From the NCBI GenBank assembly GCA_001769125.1, contig MEOG01000124.1:17997-81996 (forward strand): 64,000 nt of DNA, given 5' to 3'. Under the pieces are notes generated by a model, which did no database searches, was not told the DNA's origin, and saw nothing but the letters and a program-made list of their open reading frames with translations. Positions 56,301 through 63,987 of this stretch are shown here, piece by piece. Every line of letters begins with the position of its first letter. Positions within the stretch are counted from its first letter, which is position 1. The position numbers and the translations under genes are program-made. This stretch comes from Bacteroidetes bacterium GWF2_35_48 (lineage in GTDB: Bacteria > Bacteroidota > Bacteroidia > Bacteroidales > GWF2-35-48).

Positions 56301-56992
56301 ACATTAACTGTTGCAGTGAGAACTGTAGTGAAGCCATCATACTGAATATGATAAGCACCTGTGGAATTATTCCTGTAATATGAAAAATTCGTGCCGCTAT
56401 TTACGTTATTAATAGCAACAGGAGTAGATGTACCCGGAATTAATGCTATATTCAGATTTGTATATAGACCACCGGAAGGGTTTGGTCCTGAAACGAAAAA
56501 AGCGAAAGCATCATTAAAAACATCGCCCACAAATTCGGGATACTCTTCAGAAGCAAAAACATAACGAAATGATATTACATCTGATTGCGGAATAAAATCG
56601 AACTCTAATCCACAGGCATCATAGGTAGTTTGCCCCATAATACTTTCAATATTGGCATCTCCCTCGCAATTCAGCCAGAAATAAGTAGCACTGTCAACCG
56701 TATTGGTTTCTTCAGCGCGAAAAATATTCCCTGTTGATAAAATAATTCCTGTAGAAATTCCGACTGTTGCATTGCCATTGCCGAAATACCCATTATTCAT
56801 TACAGTTCCGGCAGCATGACCTGTCGTTCCGGTAAAATGTGCGTTTAAAAAAGTAACGCCCTGACCTACTAAATTATCTACAAGAGTAGCAGCAGCAACA
56901 TTATCAATTCCACCTCCCTGAATAGAAAGTGCTGTTTGAGCCTGAACATAAACACTTCCTAAAAGTATTACCAGAAGCAATAATTTCTTCAT
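53396..56992 (-). CDS. Secreted T9SS protein: choice-of-anchor L, SprB repeats, CHU_C
   Basis: A 1198-aa surface protein. Signal peptide (1-18, ending VQAQ); a choice-of-anchor-L domain at about 25-270 (GISTGIILSTGNIF, CGLEFDFIPQSDVISFRYVF, ASEEYPEFVGDVFNDAFAFF); a Calx-beta-like stretch (about 290-390); PKD/Ig-like units; SprB-type repeats (about 850-1100: VSCFGYNDGTVTATLLGGTP, YTVTVSDAYFCAD); and a CHU_C tail (FSPNSDGKNDKWIIKYLELY, GTFKGTETATGSYVYIINLN). It directly precedes the PorP/SprF gene on the same strand, so it is probably the cognate cargo. Likely an adhesin. Confidence 0.9.
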   Translation of the reverse strand: MKKLLLLVILLGSVYVQAQTALSIQGGGIDNVAAATLVDNLVGQGVTFLNAHFTGTTGHAAGTVMNNGYFGNGNATVGISTGIILSTGNIFRAEETNTVDSATYFWLNCEGDANIESIMGQTTYDACGLEFDFIPQSDVISFRYVFASEEYPEFVGDVFNDAFAFFVSGPNPSGGLYTNLNIALIPGTSTPVAINNVNSGTNFSYYRNNSTGAYHIQYDGFTTVLTATVNVVPCQQYHMKLVISDVYDPFYDSAVFLEAGSFTSPSIDSIGVAYSQPAAGGNSAAVEGCSNAIISIGMSAPSGQPRKVPFYLSGAATFNTDFTTIPDITSTYNNPFPNQFYITIPAGQTSTNLTIVPVADTDIEVAENVLISVQMNFCDGASYQDGSILIIDNSVPLSLSVSSDTTICQGQNTSITASPANGQQPLSYLWVPGNMNTSNINVSPLDTTVYHVTITDACGIEIEDSSKVNVFPVPTATISGDTSLCNTGVDTAFLSVHLTGMSPWIISYSDGTNTFTEDSIYSSPFIISLSPASTTTYALSSVSDINCSYPVIGQSATVTMIPLPTATLTGSADLCNTGTQNTQLSVNFTGTPDWSFVYSDGVNTEIINGITTSPYTFTVYPGSTTTYTLLEVSDADCYGIVSGNAIVSVHDLPLVSLGSDTNLCDGANITLDAGNPGLSYLWSTNETTQTINVTTSGTYSVVVTSPYACTGSDTINLSINPMPPSVITGDTLVCRSEQNVSYSVPADTGHVYNWSVVGGNIVTGQGTNEIFVNWGAGPTGSVALFESVPATGCYSSATINISVGDYPVADVVQANPITCYEGADGALFASATGGNPPYSYFWSNSGINDTIYWLAANAIYSVTVTDSYGCAATDSMSLSQPDQLGLALSIINVSCFGYNDGTVTATLLGGTPPYSYTWSTGIANETISDLSGGEYIVTASDVNNCFVSDTAVINASSTALVASVTHNDASCFNGNNGSISVSMIGGTAPYSYNWSTLETTSSIASLTAGAYTVTVSDAYFCADTISVVVFQGIEIIGTHTAFPTSCNGNNDGKIDLTISGGHVPYSYLWSNGAVAEDITELRSGNYTVTVKDSLLCSVSFDIVVLSGAGECLEIPSAFSPNSDGKNDKWIIKYLELYPPVTVEIYSRWGTLIYKSDNYAQNPWDGTFKGTETATGSYVYIINLNDGSEPFSGTITIIR

Positions 56993-57070
56993 GTGTTGAA
57001 TTTTAATTATTAAAAAGGAACACTCAAAAAAGTTAACGGGTTAGCCCAAAATAGCTTTGAGAATGAGATA

Positions 57071-57523
57071 TTACTTCACTGAAAAACCTTTCAACTCAAA
57101 TTTAGTCATAGGGTTGTTCTTGGAAGGATCTTTTTTATAAAAACTTGAGAACAGCATCAATCCTGATTTCTGAGGGCTCTCACAATTTCCCTCAATTGTC
57201 TGACCGGGGTTAAGTTCAAAAGAGTGGGAATAAGGATTCCCCTGTTCATTTTTAAGGTTACATGAACGGCAATTTGCGCCAAACCATATTTCAAAAGTCC
57301 AGCTAACAGTAACTTTTTTGTTACCGGTATTTACTAATTTAAAAACAACAAGCTCCTGATGAGGATCCATATAAGCAGGATCAGATTTTAAATCACATTG
57401 AATTTTCTTAAAATAAACCTGAACACCTTTTTCAGATTTAGACAACTGCCAGTCTGTATCATTTCCAGCGAAAGAAATAGAAACGAGAAAAAATAAAAAT
57501 GGAATCAATTTTAACGTCTTCAT
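57071..57523 (-). CDS. Small secreted hypothetical protein
   Basis: Unrecognised 150-aa protein with a signal peptide (about 1-19, SFAGNDTDW) and a beta-rich mature part (KGVQVYFKKIQCDLKSDPAY, VVFKLVNTGNKKVTVSWTFE, FGANCRSCNLKNEQGNPYSH). Two to four cysteines suggest an extracytoplasmic disulphide. It lies 78 bp upstream of the choice-of-anchor-L gene on the same strand, repeating the pattern of a small secreted protein ahead of each giant CHU_C gene here. Confidence 0.72.
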   Translation of the reverse strand: MKTLKLIPFLFFLVSISFAGNDTDWQLSKSEKGVQVYFKKIQCDLKSDPAYMDPHQELVVFKLVNTGNKKVTVSWTFEIWFGANCRSCNLKNEQGNPYSHSFELNPGQTIEGNCESPQKSGLMLFSSFYKKDPSKNNPMTKFELKGFSVK

Positions 57524-57639
57524 AATTTAAATATTTAAAGTTACTAGCATTAAGACACATTTTAAACGCGTTGGGTTGCCTGAGTTCAATAAACCTAATT
57601 TGTTCATGAATATTCACAAGATGTTGCAAGTTAACCGCA

Positions 57640-57747
57640 GGTTGAGCGCCTGCCTGTCCGGTAGGCAGGGAGTCGAAACCCAGATTGCAAGTTAATCCGT
57701 GGACTGAGCGGCTTGCAGTGAGCGAAGTCGAATTGAGTCGAAGTCCA
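57640..57747. repeat. Two hairpins with conserved TCGACT/CGCTCA loop boxes
   Basis: First (57640-57680): GGTTGAGCG, an inner CCTGCC/GGCAGG hairpin (57649-57669), then GAGTCGAAACC. Second (57700-57747): stem TGGACT/AGTCCA around GAGCG and GAGTCGA with a 24-nt insert that also occurs at 10843-10866. Both are preceded by the direct repeat TTGCAAGTTAA. They sit in a 357-bp gap (57524-57880) with no gene. Confidence 0.6.
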
Positions 57748-57880
57748 AGTTGCTGGTTGCACTTTGCATTTTCTAAAAATTTTCACGAATAAAACAGGTT
57801 TTAAAAATATCCTTTGTAAAAATAATCAAATTAATAATATCGACAAAAATATTTTGAATGTTATCAGAATTAATTCAAAT

Positions 57881-59812
57881 TTATTCAATAATTTTAATCT
57901 CGGTTCTTCTGTTTTTGGCTTTTCCTTCAGGAGTTGCATTGCTTTCAATGGGCTGATTATCGGCATATCCTTTAAATTTCAGTCTGAATTCACTGATTGC
58001 ATTACTCTGTAAAAGATAGTCGTATACTGCTTTTGCACGTTTTTCAGATAATTTGATGTTCAGATCCTTTTTTCCTACATTATCCGTATGACCGCTGATT
58101 TCAATTTTAATGCTGCTGTTTTCTTTCATAAAAGCAACGAGTTTATTCAACTCAACTTTAGATTCTGTTTTTAGAACAAAAGAATTTGTTTCAAAGAAAA
58201 TATTTTTCAAAACAATTTTCTGCCCCACTTTAATAGAAGAAAGAGGTATATCAATTTTAAAAGGTTCTGAAGCATCTTTCACATCTTTCAATGTAAAATT
58301 TTCGGAATAAAACAAATATCCTTTTTTTGAAACACTTAAAGCATAATTTCTATTCACGGGAATTGAAACGAGGAATTCGCCGTTACCGCTGTTGGATGTT
58401 GCTTCAATTATAATTTCAGCTGTTTCAATATCCACAAGTTCAAATTTGGCTTCAAGACTGTTTTTTGTTGCAGCATCAAATACCTTTCCTTTTACATAAG
58501 TAACAGGAATCGGGCGAACTTCTTCATAGAGTTCAAATTCGTACAAATCCATGCCACCGAATGTATCATCACGCCTTGATGAAAAATAGGCTTTATTTCC
58601 GAGCGCATTAACAATAAGGCTTGTTTCTTCACCGTGAGTATTGATGGGATATCCAAGATTTTTAGGTTCTGTCCATTCGTCTTTTTCATCACAGCGACTC
58701 ATAAAAAGATCCAGTCCGCCCATTCCGATCCAGCCGTCAGAAGCAAAATACAAAGAAGTATTATCGGGATGAATAAACGGAGACATTTCAGAAGCAGAAG
58801 AGTTGATCACTTTTCCGAGATTCACAGGCTTTGTCCACTTTCCGGACGTGTCAAGTGTTGTTTTCCAGATATCCAATTCACCATAACCGCCAAAACGATC
58901 GCTTGCGAAATACAAAGTTTTACCATCTGAAGATATCGAAGGCTGCGACTCCCAATAATCGGTATTAATCGGCGGCCCTAAATTAACCGGCTTTCCCCAT
59001 TTATCGCCAATTTTACGGGAGCAATAAATATCACAGCCCCCATAACCACCCGATTTTTCACAAGCAGTAAAAAATAATAATTGTCCATCTGCTGAAATGG
59101 ATTGCGCTCCTTCGTTATTTGGAGTATTTATCTCATCGCCGATGGTTTTTCTTTTCTGCCATATCTTATCAAGTTTCTCACTAATAAAAAAATCTTCATT
59201 AAATTTATTTTTCGAATTTGGAGGTACGTTTTCTCTTGGAAGCCGAACAGTAATTACAAGAGTTTGCTCATCTGCTGTAAGCGCGGGGAGGTATTCATCA
59301 AATTCCGAATTAATATCCGGACCTAAATTTTTCGGGACAAAAGGTACAGGATTTTTTTTTGCATTAATTCTGAACTCACACTTCTGTAGCTCATACTCTG
59401 CTATTTCACGGGTTTCTTTTTTCTCATTATCAAAAGAAAGATAATACATATAGCTCTTTGCAGCATCTTCCAGTTTGCCAATAAAAAATTGTATAGAACC
59501 AAGCAACAGGTAACTTTTCGGGTAAGCATCTCCGTTAAGGTGCGTCGCTCTTTCATATACACGAAGGGCTTCCTCGAAATTTCTTTCCTGCGCGAAAACC
59601 TGTCCCAAAATCATGTATGCTTCCACAAACATGGAGTCAATCTTAATTGCGTTCATTGCATCCACCTTTACCGCATAATAGCTTTCTGCCTGCATTGCAC
59701 GTTCGGCGCGTTCGTATAACTTGACTGCTTCTTTATCGCTTGATGTGTATTGAGCAATGGAAGCAAATGAAAAAAGAAGAAAAAAACAAATTAAAAAAAA
59801 TATAACTTTCAT
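57881..59812 (-). CDS. OmpA-family protein with TPR and PD40 repeats
   Basis: A 643-aa outer-membrane protein. Signal peptide (1-21, ending SIAQ); TPRs at about 28-125 (FVEAYMILGQVFAQERNFEE); WD40-like PD40 beta-propeller at about 160-420 (GAQSISADGQLLFFTACEKS, PSISSDGKTLYFASDRFGGY, EMSPFIHPDNTSLYFASDGW); a carboxypeptidase-regulatory-like domain (about 435-520); and a C-terminal OmpA peptidoglycan-binding domain (ISGHTDNVGKKDLNIKLSEK, RAKAVYDYLL, NRRTEIKIIE). The same architecture is seen in PorE/SprE-associated proteins of T9SS, which tie the machinery to peptidoglycan. Its place beside the CHU_C and PorP genes supports a T9SS or adhesion role. Confidence 0.9.
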   Translation of the reverse strand: MKVIFFLICFFLLFSFASIAQYTSSDKEAVKLYERAERAMQAESYYAVKVDAMNAIKIDSMFVEAYMILGQVFAQERNFEEALRVYERATHLNGDAYPKSYLLLGSIQFFIGKLEDAAKSYMYYLSFDNEKKETREIAEYELQKCEFRINAKKNPVPFVPKNLGPDINSEFDEYLPALTADEQTLVITVRLPRENVPPNSKNKFNEDFFISEKLDKIWQKRKTIGDEINTPNNEGAQSISADGQLLFFTACEKSGGYGGCDIYCSRKIGDKWGKPVNLGPPINTDYWESQPSISSDGKTLYFASDRFGGYGELDIWKTTLDTSGKWTKPVNLGKVINSSASEMSPFIHPDNTSLYFASDGWIGMGGLDLFMSRCDEKDEWTEPKNLGYPINTHGEETSLIVNALGNKAYFSSRRDDTFGGMDLYEFELYEEVRPIPVTYVKGKVFDAATKNSLEAKFELVDIETAEIIIEATSNSGNGEFLVSIPVNRNYALSVSKKGYLFYSENFTLKDVKDASEPFKIDIPLSSIKVGQKIVLKNIFFETNSFVLKTESKVELNKLVAFMKENSSIKIEISGHTDNVGKKDLNIKLSEKRAKAVYDYLLQSNAISEFRLKFKGYADNQPIESNATPEGKAKNRRTEIKIIE

Positions 59813-59893
59813 TATTATTATTATTGGTTCAACAAGGAGATTAGGGTATAAAAATAAACAAATTTTCTTTTCTTGAAAATTCTATTTAATTTT

Positions 59894-61033
59894 ATGAGCG
59901 ATAAAAAACACAATATGAAAAATCCTTTTCCAAAAGAAATTTATCTGGCAAGGCGGCATTCAAAAGATTCTGGTGTTCGTGGCGATTTTTTCCGCGACCA
60001 GACTGCAATAATTCATTCAATGCCTTTCAGAAGGCTAAAACATAAAACACAAGTATTTTTCGCTCCTGCAAACGACCATGTGTGTACAAGAATTGAGCAT
60101 GTGCTGCATGTGGCAACTATTGCGGCAACAATTTGCAAAGGACTCAATGCCTTTGACTGGAACCTTGATATTGATATGGCCTATGCAATGGGACTCGGGC
60201 ACGATCTTGGGCACACTCCTTTTGGACATGCAGGAGAGGATGCACTCAGAAAAATACTGGGATTAAAATTAAATTTTATGCACGAATTAAATAGTTATCG
60301 TGTTGTTGAATATTTATCCAATCATGGCAAAGGGCTGAATCTTACATTTGGAGTTAAGGATGGGATTATCTGTCATAATGGAGAACGCGATGACAACAAA
60401 TTAAAACCTGCTTCTGTTCCAAATGACCTTGATGCAATTAACAACAGAAACAATATGCCCTCTTCTTATGAAGGATGTATTATGCGGTTTTCCGATAAAA
60501 TAGCATATCTTGGAAGAGACATAGAAGATGCGCTGATAGCGGGTTTTATTAAAAAAGAAGATATTCCTGAAGACATCCGTAAAGAGCTTGGAAGTACCAA
60601 CGGAGAAATAATTAATACATTAGTTGCAGATGTAATTGTTTTTTCATCCGATAAGGATCATATTGCCTTTTCCGATGAAAAATATGAAATTATGACCAAG
60701 TTAAAAAAGTTCAATTATCAGTATATTTACAATAACCCGGAATTACTTCGATACAATAAATTTTGCTCTAAAATAATTACAACACTGTTTGAACATTATA
60801 CAAACATGTTTGAAATAAATGGTGTTGATTTTAATAAATATAAATCTTTGGACTTAAAGTCAGACAGGGCTTTCGGGCATTATGTAGAATCGCTGTATGA
60901 GTTTTACAAATCAGAAAATGCCGACGTGTTAAGAATTGTAACAGATTACATTGCCGGGATGACAGATTTCTATGCGCTGGAAACAATTAAAGAAATAACG
61001 ATTCCTGCTCCGTTACAGTTTAAGAAAAAATGA
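59894..61033 (+). CDS. HD-domain dNTP triphosphohydrolase (dGTPase-like)
   Basis: A 379-aa metal-dependent hydrolase of the dGTPase family (dNTP to deoxynucleoside plus triphosphate). RRHSKDSGVRGDFFRDQTAI and IHSMPFRRLKHKTQVF begin the family core; the metal site is H in RIEHVLHV, then GLGHDLGHTPFGHAGEDAL, with a later D in RFSDKIAYLGRDIEDA. It is a little shorter than enteric dGTPase (about 500 aa) and nearer to short bacterial dGTPase-like proteins. The ATG at 59894 is chosen over a TTG at 59873. Confidence 0.9.
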   Translation: MSDKKHNMKNPFPKEIYLARRHSKDSGVRGDFFRDQTAIIHSMPFRRLKHKTQVFFAPANDHVCTRIEHVLHVATIAATICKGLNAFDWNLDIDMAYAMGLGHDLGHTPFGHAGEDALRKILGLKLNFMHELNSYRVVEYLSNHGKGLNLTFGVKDGIICHNGERDDNKLKPASVPNDLDAINNRNNMPSSYEGCIMRFSDKIAYLGRDIEDALIAGFIKKEDIPEDIRKELGSTNGEIINTLVADVIVFSSDKDHIAFSDEKYEIMTKLKKFNYQYIYNNPELLRYNKFCSKIITTLFEHYTNMFEINGVDFNKYKSLDLKSDRAFGHYVESLYEFYKSENADVLRIVTDYIAGMTDFYALETIKEITIPAPLQFKKK

Positions 61034-61188
61034 GAGAAGAAATAAAATACGAATTAGGAATTACGAATTAGTAACTGATGTTACGCACAATGTTCTTTTT
61101 GACACGAATTGCACAAATTGACACAAATTATATAGTAACTCATATTTCTGATATTGCCTTTTAGCCATTTATCTTTCCTTCTGATATG

Positions 61189-61241
61189 CGCATTGCACAA
61201 ATTTAAAACTACCGCAGGTAGTTTTAAATTTGTGCAATGCG
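61189..61241. terminator. 25-bp perfect hairpin between convergent genes
   Basis: Arms 61189-61213 and 61217-61241 are perfect complements (CGCATTGCACAAATTTAAAA onward) with a 3-nt loop, in the gap between the dGTPase-like gene and the convergent gene at 61278. It is AT-rich without a classical T run, so it may instead be a binding site or repeat. Confidence 0.6.
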
Positions 61242-61277
61242 TGTCCTTCATATTTTTCACGTAATGTGAGTTAGTAA

Positions 61278-62201
61278 TTATTTTGCAACAATAATATTCC
61301 CATTCGAATCAAATTCCAATTGTTTGCCAGCATCTACTGTTTTCATTTTTCCATCAACTTTGAGTTGTGATTTCATGCCTAAATATGCAAATTTTATTTT
61401 ACCTGTGGCAGAGTCGAAGCTTACATAATTGTCTTGTTTCAAAGAAATATTTTGTCCACCCACTTTTATTGTATTAAGACCTGTGCAATACACCATCGAA
61501 ATTCTTCCTGAATAATCAAATTCAATTGTTGATGCAAAGTTTTTTTCACCTTTAACATTTATTTTATAAAGATCATTAACATTTACGAGCTGTGTTTTTG
61601 CCAGTATTCCGCTTCTTACAGAGCCATTATCCACAGATAATTTTGAATTTGGAGCAAAGGAAAAATCCTTATTCCCAATTTTAAATTTTGCTTCTTTTTC
61701 TAAAAAAAGTGCGGTAACCTCTCCATTTTTATTGAAAATAATATCAAAATCATTTTCTGATTTTAAAGCTTTTGCTGCAATTTGAACATCCCCTGATTTA
61801 ATAGTTGCATTTTGTGCAAGACATGCCGAAACAATGAAAAGCACTCCCTTATATGAGGTTGCAAAAGATATTTTTGATCCTCCTAAAAAAACAAATTCCT
61901 GATCTCCCATCTTTAGCTTTGTATCTTCATCAAGATAGGCATAAGAAATCTGACTGTTTTCAAATGTATAAGCCAGCGTTTTTCCGGTGCGTAATTTAAT
62001 CTCGTTTTCTCCAATTTTAATTGTTGCGCTTGATTTTAATAATCCCTCTTTTAAAATTTCTGAATTCTTCGCAGTCTGAATATTGCTGAGTTCAAATTCA
62101 AAACCATTAAGAGTTACTTTGATTTCAGTTTCATTATTCTGAGCATTAAGAACAGATATTAAAAACAAAAAACTTAACAGAAAAAAATAATTGCGTTTCA
62201 T
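61278..62201 (-). CDS. Secreted repetitive beta-rich protein of unknown function
   Basis: Unrecognised 307-aa protein with a signal peptide (about 1-21, SVLNAQ). The mature part repeats a pattern of about 50-55 residues: K-[IM/V]-G-x-x-x-[FI]-x-[FL], a short turn, then F-x-x-x-G-x-[IV]-x-x-[AV]-x-L, as in KLKMGDQEFVFLGGSKISFA, FNKNGEVTALFLEKEAKFKI and TIKVGGQNISLKQDNYVSFD. About five units are visible, suggesting a beta-solenoid or stacked hairpins. No homology is claimed. It stands alone. Confidence 0.75.
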   Translation of the reverse strand: MKRNYFFLLSFLFLISVLNAQNNETEIKVTLNGFEFELSNIQTAKNSEILKEGLLKSSATIKIGENEIKLRTGKTLAYTFENSQISYAYLDEDTKLKMGDQEFVFLGGSKISFATSYKGVLFIVSACLAQNATIKSGDVQIAAKALKSENDFDIIFNKNGEVTALFLEKEAKFKIGNKDFSFAPNSKLSVDNGSVRSGILAKTQLVNVNDLYKINVKGEKNFASTIEFDYSGRISMVYCTGLNTIKVGGQNISLKQDNYVSFDSATGKIKFAYLGMKSQLKVDGKMKTVDAGKQLEFDSNGNIIVAK

Positions 62202-62321
62202 GTGGTTTAATATTTTATAAATTAATTTGTTTACTATTTATATTTTTATGGTTATATTTTCTTAATCACTTATAACCTTGATATCCCATCACGTCTATCC
62301 AGTGGAGACCTCAAGGGTTTT

Positions 62322-62843
62322 TCAATAATCCTGTTTGTACCAGCCTGCATAAGTGATATAGCTGTTTGCAATACGTTCGATCTGTCCCTGTACAAGTTCT
62401 TTGCTAATGGATTTAATTTTTTTTGCAGGCATACCTGCATAAATACTTTCTGACTCAAGCACAGAATTTTCAAGAATCAATGCGCCCGCTGCAACAATCG
62501 TATTGCTTCCTATTACAGCATGATCCATAATAATTGCTCCCATTCCGATAAGGACATTATCATTAACAGTACATCCATGAACTATTGCATTATGAGCAAT
62601 GGACACATTATTTCCTATTGTAGTCGGGGCTTTCTGATAGGTACAATGAATAACTGCGCCATCCTGAATATTCACTTTATTTCCTATCCGGATAAAATGA
62701 ACATCTCCGCGAACAACAGCATTAAACCAAACAGAACAATCGTTACCCATAATAACGTCTCCGATTATACTTGCATTATCTGCAAAAAAACAATTTTCAC
62801 CAAATTGCGGTAAAAAACCTCTGACAGATTTAATAAGAGCCAT
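62322..62843 (-). CDS. Gamma-carbonic-anhydrase-like hexapeptide protein
   Basis: A 173-aa left-handed beta-helix protein of the gamma-class carbonic anhydrase/PaaY/YrdA group. Repeats such as VNIQDGAVIHCTYQK, TIGNNVSIAHNAIVHGCTVN and VLIGMGAIIMDHAVIGSNTI carry the three zinc-ligand histidines (VIHC, AHN, VHG). The C-terminal YAGMPAKKIKSISKE is the usual helix. The proton-shuttle loop of active Cam is short, so catalysis is uncertain. A -7-like TAATTTTG (minus strand of 62857-62864) lies just ahead of the start. Confidence 0.92.
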   Translation of the reverse strand: MALIKSVRGFLPQFGENCFFADNASIIGDVIMGNDCSVWFNAVVRGDVHFIRIGNKVNIQDGAVIHCTYQKAPTTIGNNVSIAHNAIVHGCTVNDNVLIGMGAIIMDHAVIGSNTIVAAGALILENSVLESESIYAGMPAKKIKSISKELVQGQIERIANSYITYAGWYKQDY

Positions 62844-62904
62844 ATTCTATTTTTTACAAAATTAAAAAAAACTTAGGAGTAATTGCGTTATTTTTTTAAT
62901 ATTT

Positions 62905-63204
62905 TTCATTATTGTCCGACAACAAACAGGGCGCACCTATGGAGCTTAAATTGTTGGATTTTATTCGTTTTATAAACAATTCACTTCCCGCAAGCGGGAC
63001 AGGCTCTACGGAGTTTCTTTATTTTTAGACACGCCTGCCTGCCTCAATGGCTTGAGTACGGCTGGCAGGTAGTGTCGTACTGTTTATACCAAAAATAATA
63101 TTAATAAATACGGAAGCTCCATAGATAGGAGCGCTTTGTCATCAAAACGTCTTGCAGTAACAAGTTTAACCAAAATGATAAACTTTTGTCGGACAACAGT
63201 GATT
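62905..63204. mobile_element. MITE-like element, copy 2
   Basis: A 300-bp counterpart of the element at 16985-17283. The ends carry TTGTCCGACAA (left, 62913-62923) and its complement TTGTCGGACAA (right, 63187-63197); the outer TIR bases have diverged. 45 identical bases (63030-63074) match copy 1, as do GGAGCTTAAATTGTT and TTTTATTCGTTTTATAAACA. No ORF. It fills most of the gene-free stretch 62844-63368. Confidence 0.72.
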
Positions 63205-63368
63205 CTTTTTATAATTTTTCTTACAAATAAACTTACGTTTTCCATTAGAACTAACCTACTACAGAGCTCTGTTGAAACAAATAGAATAAAACAAAAACCC
63301 ATATAAAAAATGGAGGATGCCAGACAACATTAAAAATTCAGGATGAGATAAACAAAAATTTAAAAAAT

Positions 63369-63398
63369 TTTGTTGTGTGATAAAAAACTCTATTTTTG
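63369..63398 (+). promoter_or_regulatory. Promoter of the LytTR response-regulator gene
   Basis: TTTG at 63369-63372, 18-nt spacer (one short of consensus), TATTTTTG at 63391-63398, 16 bp before the ATG at 63415. It supports that start over any upstream one. Confidence 0.6.
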
Positions 63399-63414
63399 TT
63401 GGAAAATAGTGAAT

Positions 63415-63987
63415 ATGAATTGTATAATTATTGATGACGATAAGCCCTCTCGTCGCATTATTGAGGAATACATTGCAAAAACCAATGGTCTGAAACTGAT
63501 AAACTCCTATCCCAGCGCAATAGATGCTATTAATGCATTCAAAGACGGGCATAAAATTCATCTTATTTTTTTAGATATTGAAATGCCGGAAATGTCGGGA
63601 TTGGATTTTCTTCGCACAATAAAAAATCCACCTCAAATTGTTATTGTATCTGCAAAAGAATCCTATGCTCTTGATGCTTTTGAATTTGATGTTACTGATT
63701 ACCTTCTGAAGCCAATTTCTTATACCCGATTTTATAAAGCTGTAACAAAAGTTTCTGATCGGCTGCGTTCGTTGGGAACAAAAATTTCTACTGTTCCTGA
63801 TAAAAAAGAAAACGAAATATTTATCAAAAAAAGAAGCAATCTTTTCAGAATAAAATATGATGATATTTTATGGATTGAAGCCCTTGAAAATTACATTAAG
63901 ATTAATACGTTTCACACTATACTAATCACGGTCATAATTTGCGTAAATAAAATAAATAATTATCTTTGTACAAAAACAGAGATATGA
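63415..63987 (+). pseudogene. LytTR response regulator, truncated DNA-binding domain
   Basis: A 190-codon frame. Residues 1-120 are a good CheY-like receiver: IIIDDDKPSRR, phospho-acceptor D54 in IFLDIEMPEMSG, K99 in DYLLKPIS. A LytTR domain starts at about 133 (NEIFIKKRSNLFRIKYDDIL, WIEALENYIKINT) but after about 35 residues the sequence (ITVIICVNKINNYLCTKTEI) is no longer LytTR-like; about 60 residues with the key DNA-contact helix are missing. The tail is encoded by what looks like the promoter region of the next gene. I infer a deletion, or an assembly join, near 63910-63930. Possibly only a phosphate-sink receiver remains. Confidence 0.75.
63938..63968 (+). promoter_or_regulatory. Bacteroidetes-type promoter of the gene beyond the right edge
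   Basis: TTTG at 63938-63941, exactly 19-nt spacer, TATCTTTG at 63961-63968, followed 15 bp later by an ATG at 63984. It lies inside the open tail of the truncated response regulator. Confidence 0.65.

Noticed and set aside
62270..62473. 67-codon minus-strand ORF overlapping the gamma-CA gene
   Set aside because: Out-of-frame shadow of the hexapeptide-repeat gene.
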